From a bacterium UBP12_UBA5184 (GTDB taxonomy: Bacteria > Vulcanimicrobiota > Vulcanimicrobiia > Vulcanimicrobiales > Vulcanimicrobiaceae), in the NCBI GenBank assembly GCA_002413145.1, contig DHWK01000138.1:8877-23788 (forward strand): a DNA stretch of 14,912 nucleotides, written 5' to 3'. Below, one piece after another: positions 7,013 through 13,592 of the stretch (positions within the stretch are counted from its first letter, which is position 1; each line of letters opens with the position of its first letter). Below the pieces are notes generated by a model. The model worked only from the letters and a program-made list of their open reading frames with translations, was not told the origin of the DNA and ran no database searches. Made by a program: the position numbers and the translations under genes.

Positions 7013-7240
7013 TTAGCGACTGGTCGAGTCGCGGACCTCACGTTTCGTCTTGTCGATCTCAGCCTGGGTGCGATTCTTGCCTTCGTTCCAAGTTGACTCA
7101 CCCTTTTCGGGGAGCGTCATCTCGTCGCCGAGGGTCTTACGCTTCGCGCGCTCGTTTTCCGCGATCACGCGATGCTTCGCTTCGTTGGCCGTATCTTTGA
7201 CATCCCGGCCGGCCTTATCGAGACCTTCCTTCAGACCCAT
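7013..7240 (-). CDS. small hydrophilic, CsbD/LEA-like stress protein
   Basis: A 75-residue, highly charged protein (rich in Lys, Arg, Glu, Asp; almost no large hydrophobics), predicted mostly helical and soluble: MGLKEGLDKAGRDVKDTANE, EAKHRVIAENERAKRKTLGD, then LPEKGESTWNEGKNRTQAEI. This composition resembles CsbD-type and LEA-like general stress proteins; exact family membership is not proven. Translation signals are excellent: AAGGAGG (7246-7252) lies 5 bases before the ATG at 7240. A sigma-B-type promoter candidate lies just upstream. It stands alone between tRNA genes. Confidence 0.75.
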   Translation of the reverse strand: MGLKEGLDKAGRDVKDTANEAKHRVIAENERAKRKTLGDEMTLPEKGESTWNEGKNRTQAEIDKTKREVRDSTSR

Positions 7241-7264
7241 GAGTTCCTCCTTACGCCTCTCGTT

Positions 7265-7290
7265 CTACCCCCAAGACGCCGGCGCGAAAC
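7265..7290 (-). promoter_or_regulatory. sigma-B-like promoter of the 75-aa stress-type gene
   Basis: On the minus strand GTTTCG (7285-7290), a 14-base spacer and GGGTAG (7265-7270) match the general-stress sigma-B pattern GTTTaa-N13-15-GGGtat at the most conserved positions. The predicted leader would be short, placing the ribosome site (7246-7252) about 13 bases further on. Whether the host has such a sigma factor is unknown. Confidence 0.35.
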
Positions 7291-7350
7291 GCGGCACGCG
7301 CCCGCTCACTAACACTTCAGGGGGACTGGCAAGGTCCCGTGGCAGAATGT

Positions 7351-7390
7351 CCCGGAACGTATCCGCTAATTCGCGGATCAACGTTCCGGG
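7351..7390 (+). repeat. long hairpin overlapping the 5' end of tRNA-Pro
   Basis: cccggaacgt-atccgc-taattc-gcggat-ca-acgttccggg forms 16 base pairs with a 6-base loop and a CA bulge. The last four bases (cggg, 7387-7390) are the first four of mature tRNA-Pro, so the hairpin and the tRNA acceptor stem exclude each other. Confidence 0.7.
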
Positions 7391-7460
7391 ATGTAGCTCA
7401 GCTTGGTAGAGCGCGTGCTTTGGGAGCATGAGGCCGCAGGTTCAAGTCCTGTCATCCCGA
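7387..7460 (+). tRNA. tRNA-Pro (anticodon TGG)
   Basis: Acceptor CGGGATG/CATCCCG, D-arm GCTCAGCTTGGTAGAGC, anticodon stem CGTGC/GCATG with loop TTTGGGA (anticodon TGG), T-loop TTCAAGT, discriminator A. CCA is not encoded; a TTTTT run (7461-7465) follows at once and may end transcription. It is the only tRNA of the group on the plus strand and converges on rdgB. Confidence 0.96.
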
Positions 7461-7514
7461 TTTTTACTTCTGCGCGAGGAGATTTCGAAGTGTGTCGTGC
7501 GGTACGCAAATTAC

Positions 7515-7538
7515 CATCGACGGCGGACGGCGTCGATG
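7515..7538 (-). terminator. hairpin downstream of rdgB
   Basis: catcgacg/cgtcgatg, a perfect 8-bp stem with an 8-base loop, lies 6 bases after the rdgB stop and is followed on the minus strand by GTAATTTGCG. Probable weak terminator for the paaK-paaI-rdgB transcript. Confidence 0.5.
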
Positions 7539-7544
7539 CGTGGC

Positions 7545-8150
7545 CTAGGATGATGAAGTTCTCGCGCGCACGGCGTCGAGCAGGGCCCGTGCTGCCCTTG
7601 CGCGATGGCTGACGGCGTTCTTCTCTTCTTCCGACAATTCGGCGAACGTCTTCCCTGCCGGCGCGTACTCGAAGATGGGATCGAACGAAAAGCCCCCGAC
7701 GCCTCGCTCGGCGAGCGGTAACGTTCCCTCCACCTCGCCGCGCGCCAAGAACTCCCGCCCCGCGACCTCGATGAAACAGAGCACGCAGACGAAACGCACC
7801 CCACGCTCGCCGCTGCCGGATTCCCGCACTTCGCGCAACAACGCGGCGCGCCGTTCGGTCCACGAAGCCGGAGCGCCGCCATAGCGGGCTGAGAGGACGC
7901 CGGGGCGTCCGCCCAGCGCGGCGACCTCGATACCGGAATCGTCCCCCAGGACGGCCTCGGCGCGTCCCACAGCCTGCAACTGTGCCCGCAGCGCCTGCGC
8001 TTTGAGTGCCGCGTTGCCGGCGTACGACGTTTCGCCTTCCTCGGGTTCCAGGTACTTCGAATACGGTTCGAGTTCCCAACCCGAGCCGGCGAAAATAGCG
8101 CGCAGTTCGCGCAGTTTCCCCGAATTCTTCGTCGCGACAAGAACCCGCAC
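7545..8150 (-). CDS. rdgB: XTP/dITP pyrophosphatase (RdgB/HAM1 family)
   Basis: House-cleaning nucleotidase that hydrolyses dITP, XTP and related non-canonical purine triphosphates to monophosphate and pyrophosphate, in the cytoplasm. Full length at 201 residues. Motifs in order: ATKNSGKLRELRAIF (6-20, nucleotide binding), the acidic pair region GDDSGIEVAALGGRPGV (69-85; Asp71 is the expected catalytic residue), SARYGG, then GFSFDPIF (153-160), GKTFAELSEEEKNAVSHRA (166-184). The start is GTG 8150 with GGGAG 4 bases upstream. The preceding paaI stop is only one base away, so the two are coupled. Enzymatic call is secure. Confidence 0.96.
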   Translation of the reverse strand: MRVLVATKNSGKLRELRAIFAGSGWELEPYSKYLEPEEGETSYAGNAALKAQALRAQLQAVGRAEAVLGDDSGIEVAALGGRPGVLSARYGGAPASWTERRAALLREVRESGSGERGVRFVCVLCFIEVAGREFLARGEVEGTLPLAERGVGGFSFDPIFEYAPAGKTFAELSEEEKNAVSHRARAARALLDAVRARTSSS

Positions 8151-8151
8151 G

Positions 8152-8583
8152 CTACTCCCGCATCACCTGCGCTTTGAGCTGGTAACTGGTCCCCCGAAAG
8201 AGCGCGTGGATCGCTCCACTCGGGCTCGCAACGGTCACGTCGTAGGTGCCGGTGCGGTTGCCCTTGACGCGCTCCTGCGCGACCGCAACGAGGCAATCGC
8301 CTGGGTGCGCAGGCGCGTTGTACGAAATCGTGCAACTCAAGGCCACGTTGACGTCGTTGCGCGCGTTGCACGCATATGCGAATGCGGTGTCGGCCAGCAA
8401 AAACAGGTACCCACCGTGGCAGAGATCGTGGCCGTTGAGCATCGCGTCGGTCACCGACATGCTGCAGCGCGCGTAGCCGAAGCGCACCTCGTCGACCGAT
8501 ATCCGCAGCTCCCTCGCAACCCGGTCGCGGGCGTACATCGCGCCGGCGACCTTCGCCGCGAACGCGTCGTCTGCATCACTCAA
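8152..8583 (-). CDS. paaI: PaaI-family hotdog acyl-CoA thioesterase
   Basis: A 143-residue hotdog-fold thioesterase that hydrolyses aryl- or hydroxyphenylacetyl-CoA thioesters. The PaaI signature is clear: AMLNGHDLCHGGYLFLLADT (47-66) with the expected active-site Asp65, preceded by MYARDRVARELRI and followed by ALSCTISYNAPAHPGD. The start is set at TTG 8583, because residues before Met16 align with the usual PaaI N terminus and no better start exists. This TTG lies 7 bases after the paaK stop with only a weak ribosome site, suggesting coupling to paaK. In phenylacetate catabolism PaaI frees CoA from dead-end intermediates; here only paaK accompanies it. Confidence 0.92.
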   Translation of the reverse strand: MSDADDAFAAKVAGAMYARDRVARELRISVDEVRFGYARCSMSVTDAMLNGHDLCHGGYLFLLADTAFAYACNARNDVNVALSCTISYNAPAHPGDCLVAVAQERVKGNRTGTYDVTVASPSGAIHALFRGTSYQLKAQVMRE

Positions 8584-8590
8584 GCGACAC

Positions 8591-9928
8591 TTACTTTCGG
8601 ACCAGGACGCGGGTCGCTTTGGCCTCGTAGCGCGGCAGCGAACCTTCGGGTTCGACCTCGACCCTCACGCGAATACCGAGGCGCGCCGAGATCGAACGCT
8701 CGAGCGCATCGCGTAGGTCGTCGGCGCTTTGCGAGGCGGTATGACGCCGCTCGACGGCGACGACCAACTCTTCGAGGACGCGGTCGTCGCGATCGATGTA
8801 GATCTGCCACGCCTCGTTGACCGTCGACGGCAGCGACGCGATGCAATCCTCGACCTGGGACGGGAAGACCATCGAGCCGCGGACTTTGAGCATGTCGTCG
8901 GTGCGGCCGACGATTCGGCCGATGAGTGGAAAAGCGCGACGGCCGCAAGCGCAGCCATAGGGATCGTCGGCGAGCTTGACGAGGTCGCGCGTTCGCCAGC
9001 GCACGACCGGCGATGCTTCCCGTTCGAGCGTTGTAAAGACGATCTCCCCGGTCTCTCCCGGCACGACCGGTTCGAGCGTCTGCGGATTGACGATCTCGCT
9101 GAGGATCGTATCTTCGTTGATGAGGTGCATTTGGTCGGTATCGTGCGAATGACGGCACGAGATCGCATGGTTGGGGCCGCCGGATTCGGTCGACCCGTAG
9201 ATATTCTGCGCGACGAAACCGATCGGCATCTCCGCCTCCAGTTCGGTGCGGAACGCCGCGGAGACCGACTGCCCGCCGAAGAGCCCAAGCCGCAAGGTCC
9301 AATCGCGTTTCGGATCGATGTTTTGGCTCTTCGCCGCGTTCACCAACGTCATCAACCACAGCGGCGACATGGTGCACGAGCTGTAGCGATGGTCGCGCAG
9401 CCACTGCACGACGGCGTCGGCGCGACCCGGCCCGATCCCGAAATTGGTGCAGCCGTACGCGAGCAGACCCCAATCCATGACGACGCCCCCGACCCACAGT
9501 CCGTAGCCGTAGCCTTGATAGACGCGCTCGCCGGGTTCGACCCCGGCGGCGCGCAACAAACGCGACATCTGGAATGCCATCAGGGTCGTAACGTCTCGCT
9601 GCGTGTACCCGAACATCACCGGCAGGCCGGTCGTCCCCGAGGTGGCGCAGAACCGGGCGACCCTGTGCATCGGAACGGTTAGGAACGGGAAGGGATAACG
9701 AGCGCGAAGGGCGCTTTTCTCGAGCATCGCCACGCCGCGCAGCGATCCGCGATCGCGCAAGTCATCCGGTTTCATACCGAAGGAGGCGAAGTGTTCCACC
9801 CACTCTCGAGATTGCGCGAGCCGCTCTCCCAGCGCCCGGAGCTTGCGGTCTTGCAGTGCTTCGAGTGCTGCCCGGTCGAGCGTTTCGATCTCGGGATGTT
9901 GGTACGCCGTCGGCGCGCTTCCGACCAT
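8591..9928 (-). CDS. paaK: phenylacetate-CoA ligase (AMP-forming, PaaK family)
   Basis: Adenylate-forming ligase that activates phenylacetate, or a related aryl acid, with ATP and CoA. Its 445 residues equal the family length. Visible are the phosphate-binding loop ATSGTTGLPV (95-104), YGSTESGG (244-251), the WRTRDL motif (311-316), a Cys/Gly zinc-like element CACGRR (326-331), the hinge motif GRTDDMLKVRGSMVFPSQ (341-358) and the C-terminal PRYEAKATRV containing the catalytic Lys437. ATG 9928 has GGGGGGAA 5 bases upstream. It opens a paaK-paaI-rdgB operon and is divergent from acylphosphatase with only 36 bases between starts. Genes for the ring-epoxidising paaABCDE complex are absent, so the true acid may differ from phenylacetate. 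Confidence 0.94.
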   Translation of the reverse strand: MVGSAPTAYQHPEIETLDRAALEALQDRKLRALGERLAQSREWVEHFASFGMKPDDLRDRGSLRGVAMLEKSALRARYPFPFLTVPMHRVARFCATSGTTGLPVMFGYTQRDVTTLMAFQMSRLLRAAGVEPGERVYQGYGYGLWVGGVVMDWGLLAYGCTNFGIGPGRADAVVQWLRDHRYSSCTMSPLWLMTLVNAAKSQNIDPKRDWTLRLGLFGGQSVSAAFRTELEAEMPIGFVAQNIYGSTESGGPNHAISCRHSHDTDQMHLINEDTILSEIVNPQTLEPVVPGETGEIVFTTLEREASPVVRWRTRDLVKLADDPYGCACGRRAFPLIGRIVGRTDDMLKVRGSMVFPSQVEDCIASLPSTVNEAWQIYIDRDDRVLEELVVAVERRHTASQSADDLRDALERSISARLGIRVRVEVEPEGSLPRYEAKATRVLVRK

Positions 9929-9964
9929 CGCTGTTCCCCCCGGGCGTTAGAGTAGGCGAGCCTT

Positions 9965-10243
9965 GTGAAGCGCGAGCTGCTCGTCCTGCAGGGCCTCGTG
10001 CAGGGCGTCTTCTTCCGGCAAACGGTGCTCGAGATCGCGGCGCGCTACGCCGTAGCCGGGAGCGTGCGCAATCTGCGCGACGGAACCCTCGAGCTCGATG
10101 TCGAGGGCGAACCGGAAGTCCTCGCTACGTTCGTTGCCGACGTCCTCGAAAATCCGCCGCCGCTGGCGCGCGTGGCCGGGGTGCGGCGCGAAGCGCGCAC
10201 CCCACGCGGCATGCGCGGTTTCGTCGTCAAGGGCTCGGGCTAA
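9965..10243 (+). CDS. acyP: acylphosphatase
   Basis: A 92-residue acylphosphatase, which hydrolyses carboxyl-phosphate bonds such as acetyl phosphate. It contains the signature GLVQGVFFRQTV with catalytic Arg18, and SVRNLRDGTLELDVEG with catalytic Asn36; the length is exactly that of the family. The start is GTG 9965, 36 bases from the divergent paaK start, so the two promoters must overlap. Its TAA is one base from the stop of the convergent Hcp-like gene. Confidence 0.95.
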   Translation: MKRELLVLQGLVQGVFFRQTVLEIAARYAVAGSVRNLRDGTLELDVEGEPEVLATFVADVLENPPPLARVAGVRREARTPRGMRGFVVKGSG

Positions 10244-10244
10244 G

Positions 10245-10853
10245 TTATCTCGGCTTCGTCGACGACGATGGTTCGGGCGGCCCCAGCGAGTCCTTGGCAC
10301 CGGTGCCCAGCGTGTTCTTGCCGGCTTCACCGCTGGTGACTTTGTTCTTGTACTCGACCTTGAAGAAATTCAACGAGATCGATTCCACCGGCCGGTCGCG
10401 GCCGCTGCTGACGTGATACGAGGAAACTATGACGTTTTGGAATTCGAGCGTCATGTAGGGCTGCGTCGGGCTCGTGTTCGGTTTGTCGAAATTCACCGTG
10501 CAGTTATCGTGTTTTCCCGTGGAGGTCCTGAAAAAACTCGGCGAGGCTTTGTCGAGCGTCGTAGTGATGTGAAACTCGTGCGGGGTCGCTTTGCCGGCGC
10601 CGGCGCCGCCGGTAGCGCTGCCGATGGTACTCGCGTTCGACGAGCCGAACGAAAACGACTGAAGCTCGATCCAGTTCAGGCCCCTGGCGCTTTGGGCGCC
10701 CTTGGTAAAGTCGGGACAGTTCATGTAGATCGGCGAGGCACTTTCTGCCGTCAAGTGCGGGTACGCGAGCGCGCCCGTGCTCGCAAGGCAAAACAGCGTC
10801 GCGAAGGCTCCCGGTACGGTGAAAGCTTTGAGGATAGCTCTCAAAAGTAGCAT
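10245..10853 (-). CDS. Hcp-like (type VI secretion tube family) protein with Sec signal peptide
   Basis: A 202-residue protein. Residues 1-30 form a clean signal peptide: short positive N region (LLLRAILK), hydrophobic core, and an ALA|YP cleavage site. The mature part matches the Hcp family (PF05638): GLNWIELQSFSFGSSN (58-73), STIGSATGGAGAGKATPHEF (75-94), DKASPSFFRTSTGKH (101-115), YMTLEFQNVIVSSYHVSSG (133-151) and RPVESISLNFFKVEYK (154-169), then a disordered Ser/Pro/Lys tail. Hcp normally forms cytoplasmically assembled rings fired by the T6SS and has no signal peptide. No other T6SS gene is here, so this is probably an exported orphan. ATG 10853 has GGAGG 9 bases upstream. A longer reading extends into amt and is rejected. 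Confidence 0.88.
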   Translation of the reverse strand: MLLLRAILKAFTVPGAFATLFCLASTGALAYPHLTAESASPIYMNCPDFTKGAQSARGLNWIELQSFSFGSSNASTIGSATGGAGAGKATPHEFHITTTLDKASPSFFRTSTGKHDNCTVNFDKPNTSPTQPYMTLEFQNVIVSSYHVSSGRDRPVESISLNFFKVEYKNKVTSGEAGKNTLGTGAKDSLGPPEPSSSTKPR

Positions 10854-10875
10854 AGTCCACGTCCTCCAAATGGAA

Positions 10876-10907
10876 CGAAGCCGATGACCCAACGTTCCCC
10901 GGCTTCG
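10876..10907 (-). terminator. hairpin between amt and the Hcp-like gene
   Basis: cgaagccg/cggcttcg forms an 8-bp stem with a 16-base loop, followed on the minus strand by TTCCATTT. It lies 29 bases after the amt stop and 22 bases before the Hcp-like start. It is a plausible terminator of amt, implying that the Hcp-like gene has its own promoter or is reached by read-through. Confidence 0.45.
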
Positions 10908-10936
10908 AACGGTGCCCCCTTCAGACCCGGCAGCGG

Positions 10937-12349
10937 CTAGTCGGCGGGCGCGGCCCCCACCGCGACCGGGGTTCGGACGCCGTTGCCGTTGGGGGGGAAG
11001 TACATCGGCACTGGATCGATGCCGTGGATGGCGAGATCGCCGCCTTCGACCTCCGTGTCGCTGGCACGCAGCGGGACGAAGAGCGCGACGATGCGCAGCA
11101 CGACGTACGTTCCGATCGCATCGTAGGCGATGATGACGCCGGCCGCCATCGCCTGGATCAGCAACTGTTTCGGGTTCCCGTAGAGCAGTCCGGTGACCGC
11201 GACGGGGTCGGTCTTCTTGTCGGTGCTCAAGTACTCGATCATCTTCGGATTGGCGATCAGGCCGACCATCAAACCGCCGACCAGACCGGCGACGCCGTGC
11301 GTGTGCAACACGCCGAACGTGTCGTCGACGCGTTGGAGGACGCTCCAGCGGCCGAGCTTGTTTAGGCTGAACCACGAGATCGTGCCGGCCGCGAGTCCCA
11401 CGGCCATCGCGCCGAAACCGTCGACGTAGCCCGCCGCCGGCGTGATCGCGACCAAACCGGTGATCATCCCGTTGATCATCGAGACGGCATTGACTTTACC
11501 GGTGACCCACATATCCATCACCAGCCAGCAGAGCAGCGCGAGCGCGGTTGCGATGTTGGTGTTGAGGACCGCCGCGGCCGCGTCCGCATTGGCGAAATAC
11601 GGATCGCCGCCGTTGAAGCCGTTCCAGCCGAGCCAAAGCATCCCGGCGCCGGCGAGCGCCATGATAAGATTATTGGGTTCGAAGTCCTTTCGATCTTCGA
11701 GCAGGCGCGGCCCGACGACCGCCGCGGCGACGAAACCGGAGACGCCCGCTGCGAGATGGATCACGTAGCCGCCGGAGTAATCGACGGCGCCGAGTTGCGA
11801 GAGCCAGCCGCCGCCCCAGAGCATGAACGCACCGACGCTGTAGACGAGCGTGCTCCACAGCGGGACGAAGAGCATCCAGGCTTTGAAGTTCATCCGGCCG
11901 AGGACCGATCCGGCGATCAAGATCGGCGTGATCGCGGCGAAGACGAATTGAAAATAGATCATCGCCGAACCGCTGAAACGTAACGCCGGCATCCCGCTCG
12001 CGGCCAGCGGTATGTTGGCTTGACCGAGTTCGGTTCCGGGAAACGCCGCAGGCCAGGGTACGCCGACCACGTTCGAAAGGAGGCCGGGGCCGAGTTTGGC
12101 CGCGTTGCCGAACGACATCTGGAAGCCCCAGAGCATCCATACGAGCAGCACGATCGAGAAAGCGTAGAAGCACATCACGGCCGAGTTGAGGGCCCATTTT
12201 TTCTTTACCAAACCGGCGTACAGAATCGCAAGACCCGGGATGCTCTGCATCCCTACGAACGTCGCAGCCGTCAGTTGCCACGCGGTATCGCCCGAGTTCA
12301 GGAAGCTCGGAGCGGGGATATACGGATTGGCGTCGGCTAAGAAAAACAT
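10937..12349 (-). CDS. amt: ammonium transporter, Amt family
   Basis: Trimeric inner-membrane ammonium channel, 470 residues, about 11 helices. Conserved elements: GDTAWQLTAATFVGMQ (20-35), PGLAILYAGLVKKK (38-51), the ammonium-site DYSGGYVIHLAAG (Asp190, first twin His198), GWNGFNGGDP (241-250), and DDTFGVLHTHGVAGLVGG (342-359) with the second pore His351. The cytoplasmic tail follows residue 430. There is no signal peptide. The ATG at 12349 is the only usable start, but GAGG lies one base before it, unusually close. No glnK (PII) gene accompanies it, although amt-glnK pairing is common, so regulation must be from elsewhere. The downstream neighbour is the Hcp-like gene. Confidence 0.96.
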   Translation of the reverse strand: MFFLADANPYIPAPSFLNSGDTAWQLTAATFVGMQSIPGLAILYAGLVKKKWALNSAVMCFYAFSIVLLVWMLWGFQMSFGNAAKLGPGLLSNVVGVPWPAAFPGTELGQANIPLAASGMPALRFSGSAMIYFQFVFAAITPILIAGSVLGRMNFKAWMLFVPLWSTLVYSVGAFMLWGGGWLSQLGAVDYSGGYVIHLAAGVSGFVAAAVVGPRLLEDRKDFEPNNLIMALAGAGMLWLGWNGFNGGDPYFANADAAAAVLNTNIATALALLCWLVMDMWVTGKVNAVSMINGMITGLVAITPAAGYVDGFGAMAVGLAAGTISWFSLNKLGRWSVLQRVDDTFGVLHTHGVAGLVGGLMVGLIANPKMIEYLSTDKKTDPVAVTGLLYGNPKQLLIQAMAAGVIIAYDAIGTYVVLRIVALFVPLRASDTEVEGGDLAIHGIDPVPMYFPPNGNGVRTPVAVGAAPAD

Positions 12350-12428
12350 TCCTCAGCCTAACGCCGCTGCGGTCCTCGGCGCATTCGACAAGTGGGCAAG
12401 GCGGCCGGCCTTCCGTTAAACAGATAGA

Positions 12429-12443
12429 CGTCGCGCGGCGACG
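12429..12443 (-). terminator. terminator of the ferritin-like gene
   Basis: cgtcgc-gcg-gcgacg is a perfect 6-bp stem with a 3-base loop, followed on the minus strand by TCTATCTGTTTAAC. It lies 45 bases after the stop at 12489, in the 139-base gap before amt, which otherwise must contain the amt promoter (no clear boxes seen). Confidence 0.55.
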
Positions 12444-12488
12444 GCCGACGCGCTACGGTAGACTGGGCGTGTGTGCCGTGGCGCGGCC

Positions 12489-13529
12489 TCAGAAAACCGG
12501 GATGATGTCCTCGGGTCCGATGTGGCCAACGTCGACGCCGTCGAGATTCAGCTCGGGAATCGCGGGGAATGCGATCCCCCATTCCTCGACCAGCGCGCGC
12601 ACGCGCGCTAGCGCCAAAAGCCAGTTCTCAGCCTGCTCGTCATACGTCAACACGCCGAGCCCACCGTCGCGCGCGTATTGCACGAGAATCCGGTGATTCG
12701 GCATGAAGTATTCGGGGATTTCCCAGAACTGGTTGGGCGGCTCCCACAAGATCATCGAAAGAAAGACGAAGCCCGCGCGCAACTGCTTGGTGATGAGCGT
12801 CTTGTGTTCGTCGCTCAGACCGGGCCAGTCTTTTTCGAGGATCGTGAGGCAGATCGCGAGATGGCGCGCCTCGTCCTGACCGACGCGCTTGAAGATCTCG
12901 CGGAAAACCGGATGCGTCGCCTTCTTCGACATCCCGAAGAAGAGCGTCGACGAGGCCACTTCGCCCATCATGAACGAGGTAAACAGGACCGAAAGGGGAT
13001 ACTTGCCGAGCGATTCGCCGTAGCCTTTCCAGTAGCGTCCACCGTTGTGGTAGAGCCACTGGATGTTATTGATCGCCGCGCGCTCCAGATCGGTCGTCGG
13101 CTCGAAATCGAGCGGGCCGCCCGGCACCAGCTTCTGAATCACCCGCTGGCAGCACTCTTCGTGATTCATCTCGTCGCGCGTGATCGAAAAGAAACATTTG
13201 CGGATCGGATCTTCGGTGTGCTGCTCGAACGCGTGGATGGTCGCCTTAGCGAACACCGCCGGACCCGAGCCGTCGAAGTTGGCGAGCACCGCGTACCAGT
13301 ACATGATCCCGATGCGCTGTTCGGGCGTGAAATCTTCAGGCCGCAGGTCGTCCCACGGAAAATCCGAGGGGTTGTAGATCTGGCGCTTCGAGCGCTCGTA
13401 CAGCTCGGCTAGCTTGGGCGTCTCGACCCGCCACTCCATCGGATAGATGTTGGGCTGCGGAACGGGAGGCGCAGGCTGCAAGCCGCCCGGCGGTATCACG
13501 AGTTCCGAAGGTACGGCAATCGCTGCCAT
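12489..13529 (-). CDS. ferritin-like di-iron protein (R2/AurF-like)
   Basis: A 346-residue soluble helical protein with two ExxH di-iron motifs: DEMNHEE (Glu120, His123) and GQDEARHLA (Glu220, His223), plus Glu190 in MMGEVASS. The spacing Glu120-Glu190-Glu220 resembles the four-helix metal site of R2-like oxygenases and oxidases (ribonucleotide reductase R2, AurF, acyl-ACP desaturase type). The first carboxylate ligand is not certain, and the extra His seen in AurF is not found. The Pro-rich N terminus (11-30) is probably flexible. The substrate is unknown; hydroxylation, N-oxygenation or desaturation are all possible. ATG 13529 follows an in-frame stop, with GGGAG somewhat far away (12 bases). 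A TetR gene lies directly upstream, with an operator-like palindrome between. Confidence 0.78.
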   Translation of the reverse strand: MAAIAVPSELVIPPGGLQPAPPVPQPNIYPMEWRVETPKLAELYERSKRQIYNPSDFPWDDLRPEDFTPEQRIGIMYWYAVLANFDGSGPAVFAKATIHAFEQHTEDPIRKCFFSITRDEMNHEECCQRVIQKLVPGGPLDFEPTTDLERAAINNIQWLYHNGGRYWKGYGESLGKYPLSVLFTSFMMGEVASSTLFFGMSKKATHPVFREIFKRVGQDEARHLAICLTILEKDWPGLSDEHKTLITKQLRAGFVFLSMILWEPPNQFWEIPEYFMPNHRILVQYARDGGLGVLTYDEQAENWLLALARVRALVEEWGIAFPAIPELNLDGVDVGHIGPEDIIPVF

Positions 13530-13543
13530 CGCTGATGCTCACT

Positions 13544-13561
13544 CCCTACCAATTGGTAGGG
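13544..13561 (-). promoter_or_regulatory. perfect 18-bp palindrome, likely TetR operator
   Basis: CCCTACCAATTGGTAGGG is fully symmetric. It lies 15 bases before the ferritin-like start, just downstream of a candidate -10, and 28 bases after the tetR stop. Length and symmetry fit a TetR-family dimer site positioned to block transcription of the ferritin-like gene. Confidence 0.65.
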
Positions 13562-13563
13562 CT

Positions 13564-13592
13564 AGGGTAGCACCGCGCCGGCCGACGGTCAA
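13564..13592 (-). promoter_or_regulatory. candidate promoter of the ferritin-like gene
   Basis: Minus-strand TTGACC (13587-13592, 5/6 to consensus), a 17-base spacer, and TACCCT (13564-13569, weak -10). The -35 overlaps the tetR stop codon. Transcription would begin in or next to the palindrome at 13544-13561. Confidence 0.45.

Noticed and set aside
10981..11000. G-rich run near the amt 3' end considered as a quadruplex.
   Set aside because: Only one long G tract (ggggggg) is present, without the further tracts needed.
10854..11375. N-terminal extension of the Hcp-like frame to 376 residues.
   Set aside because: The extra part lies inside amt, is Arg-rich and featureless, whereas ATG 10853 has a good ribosome site and starts a perfect signal peptide.
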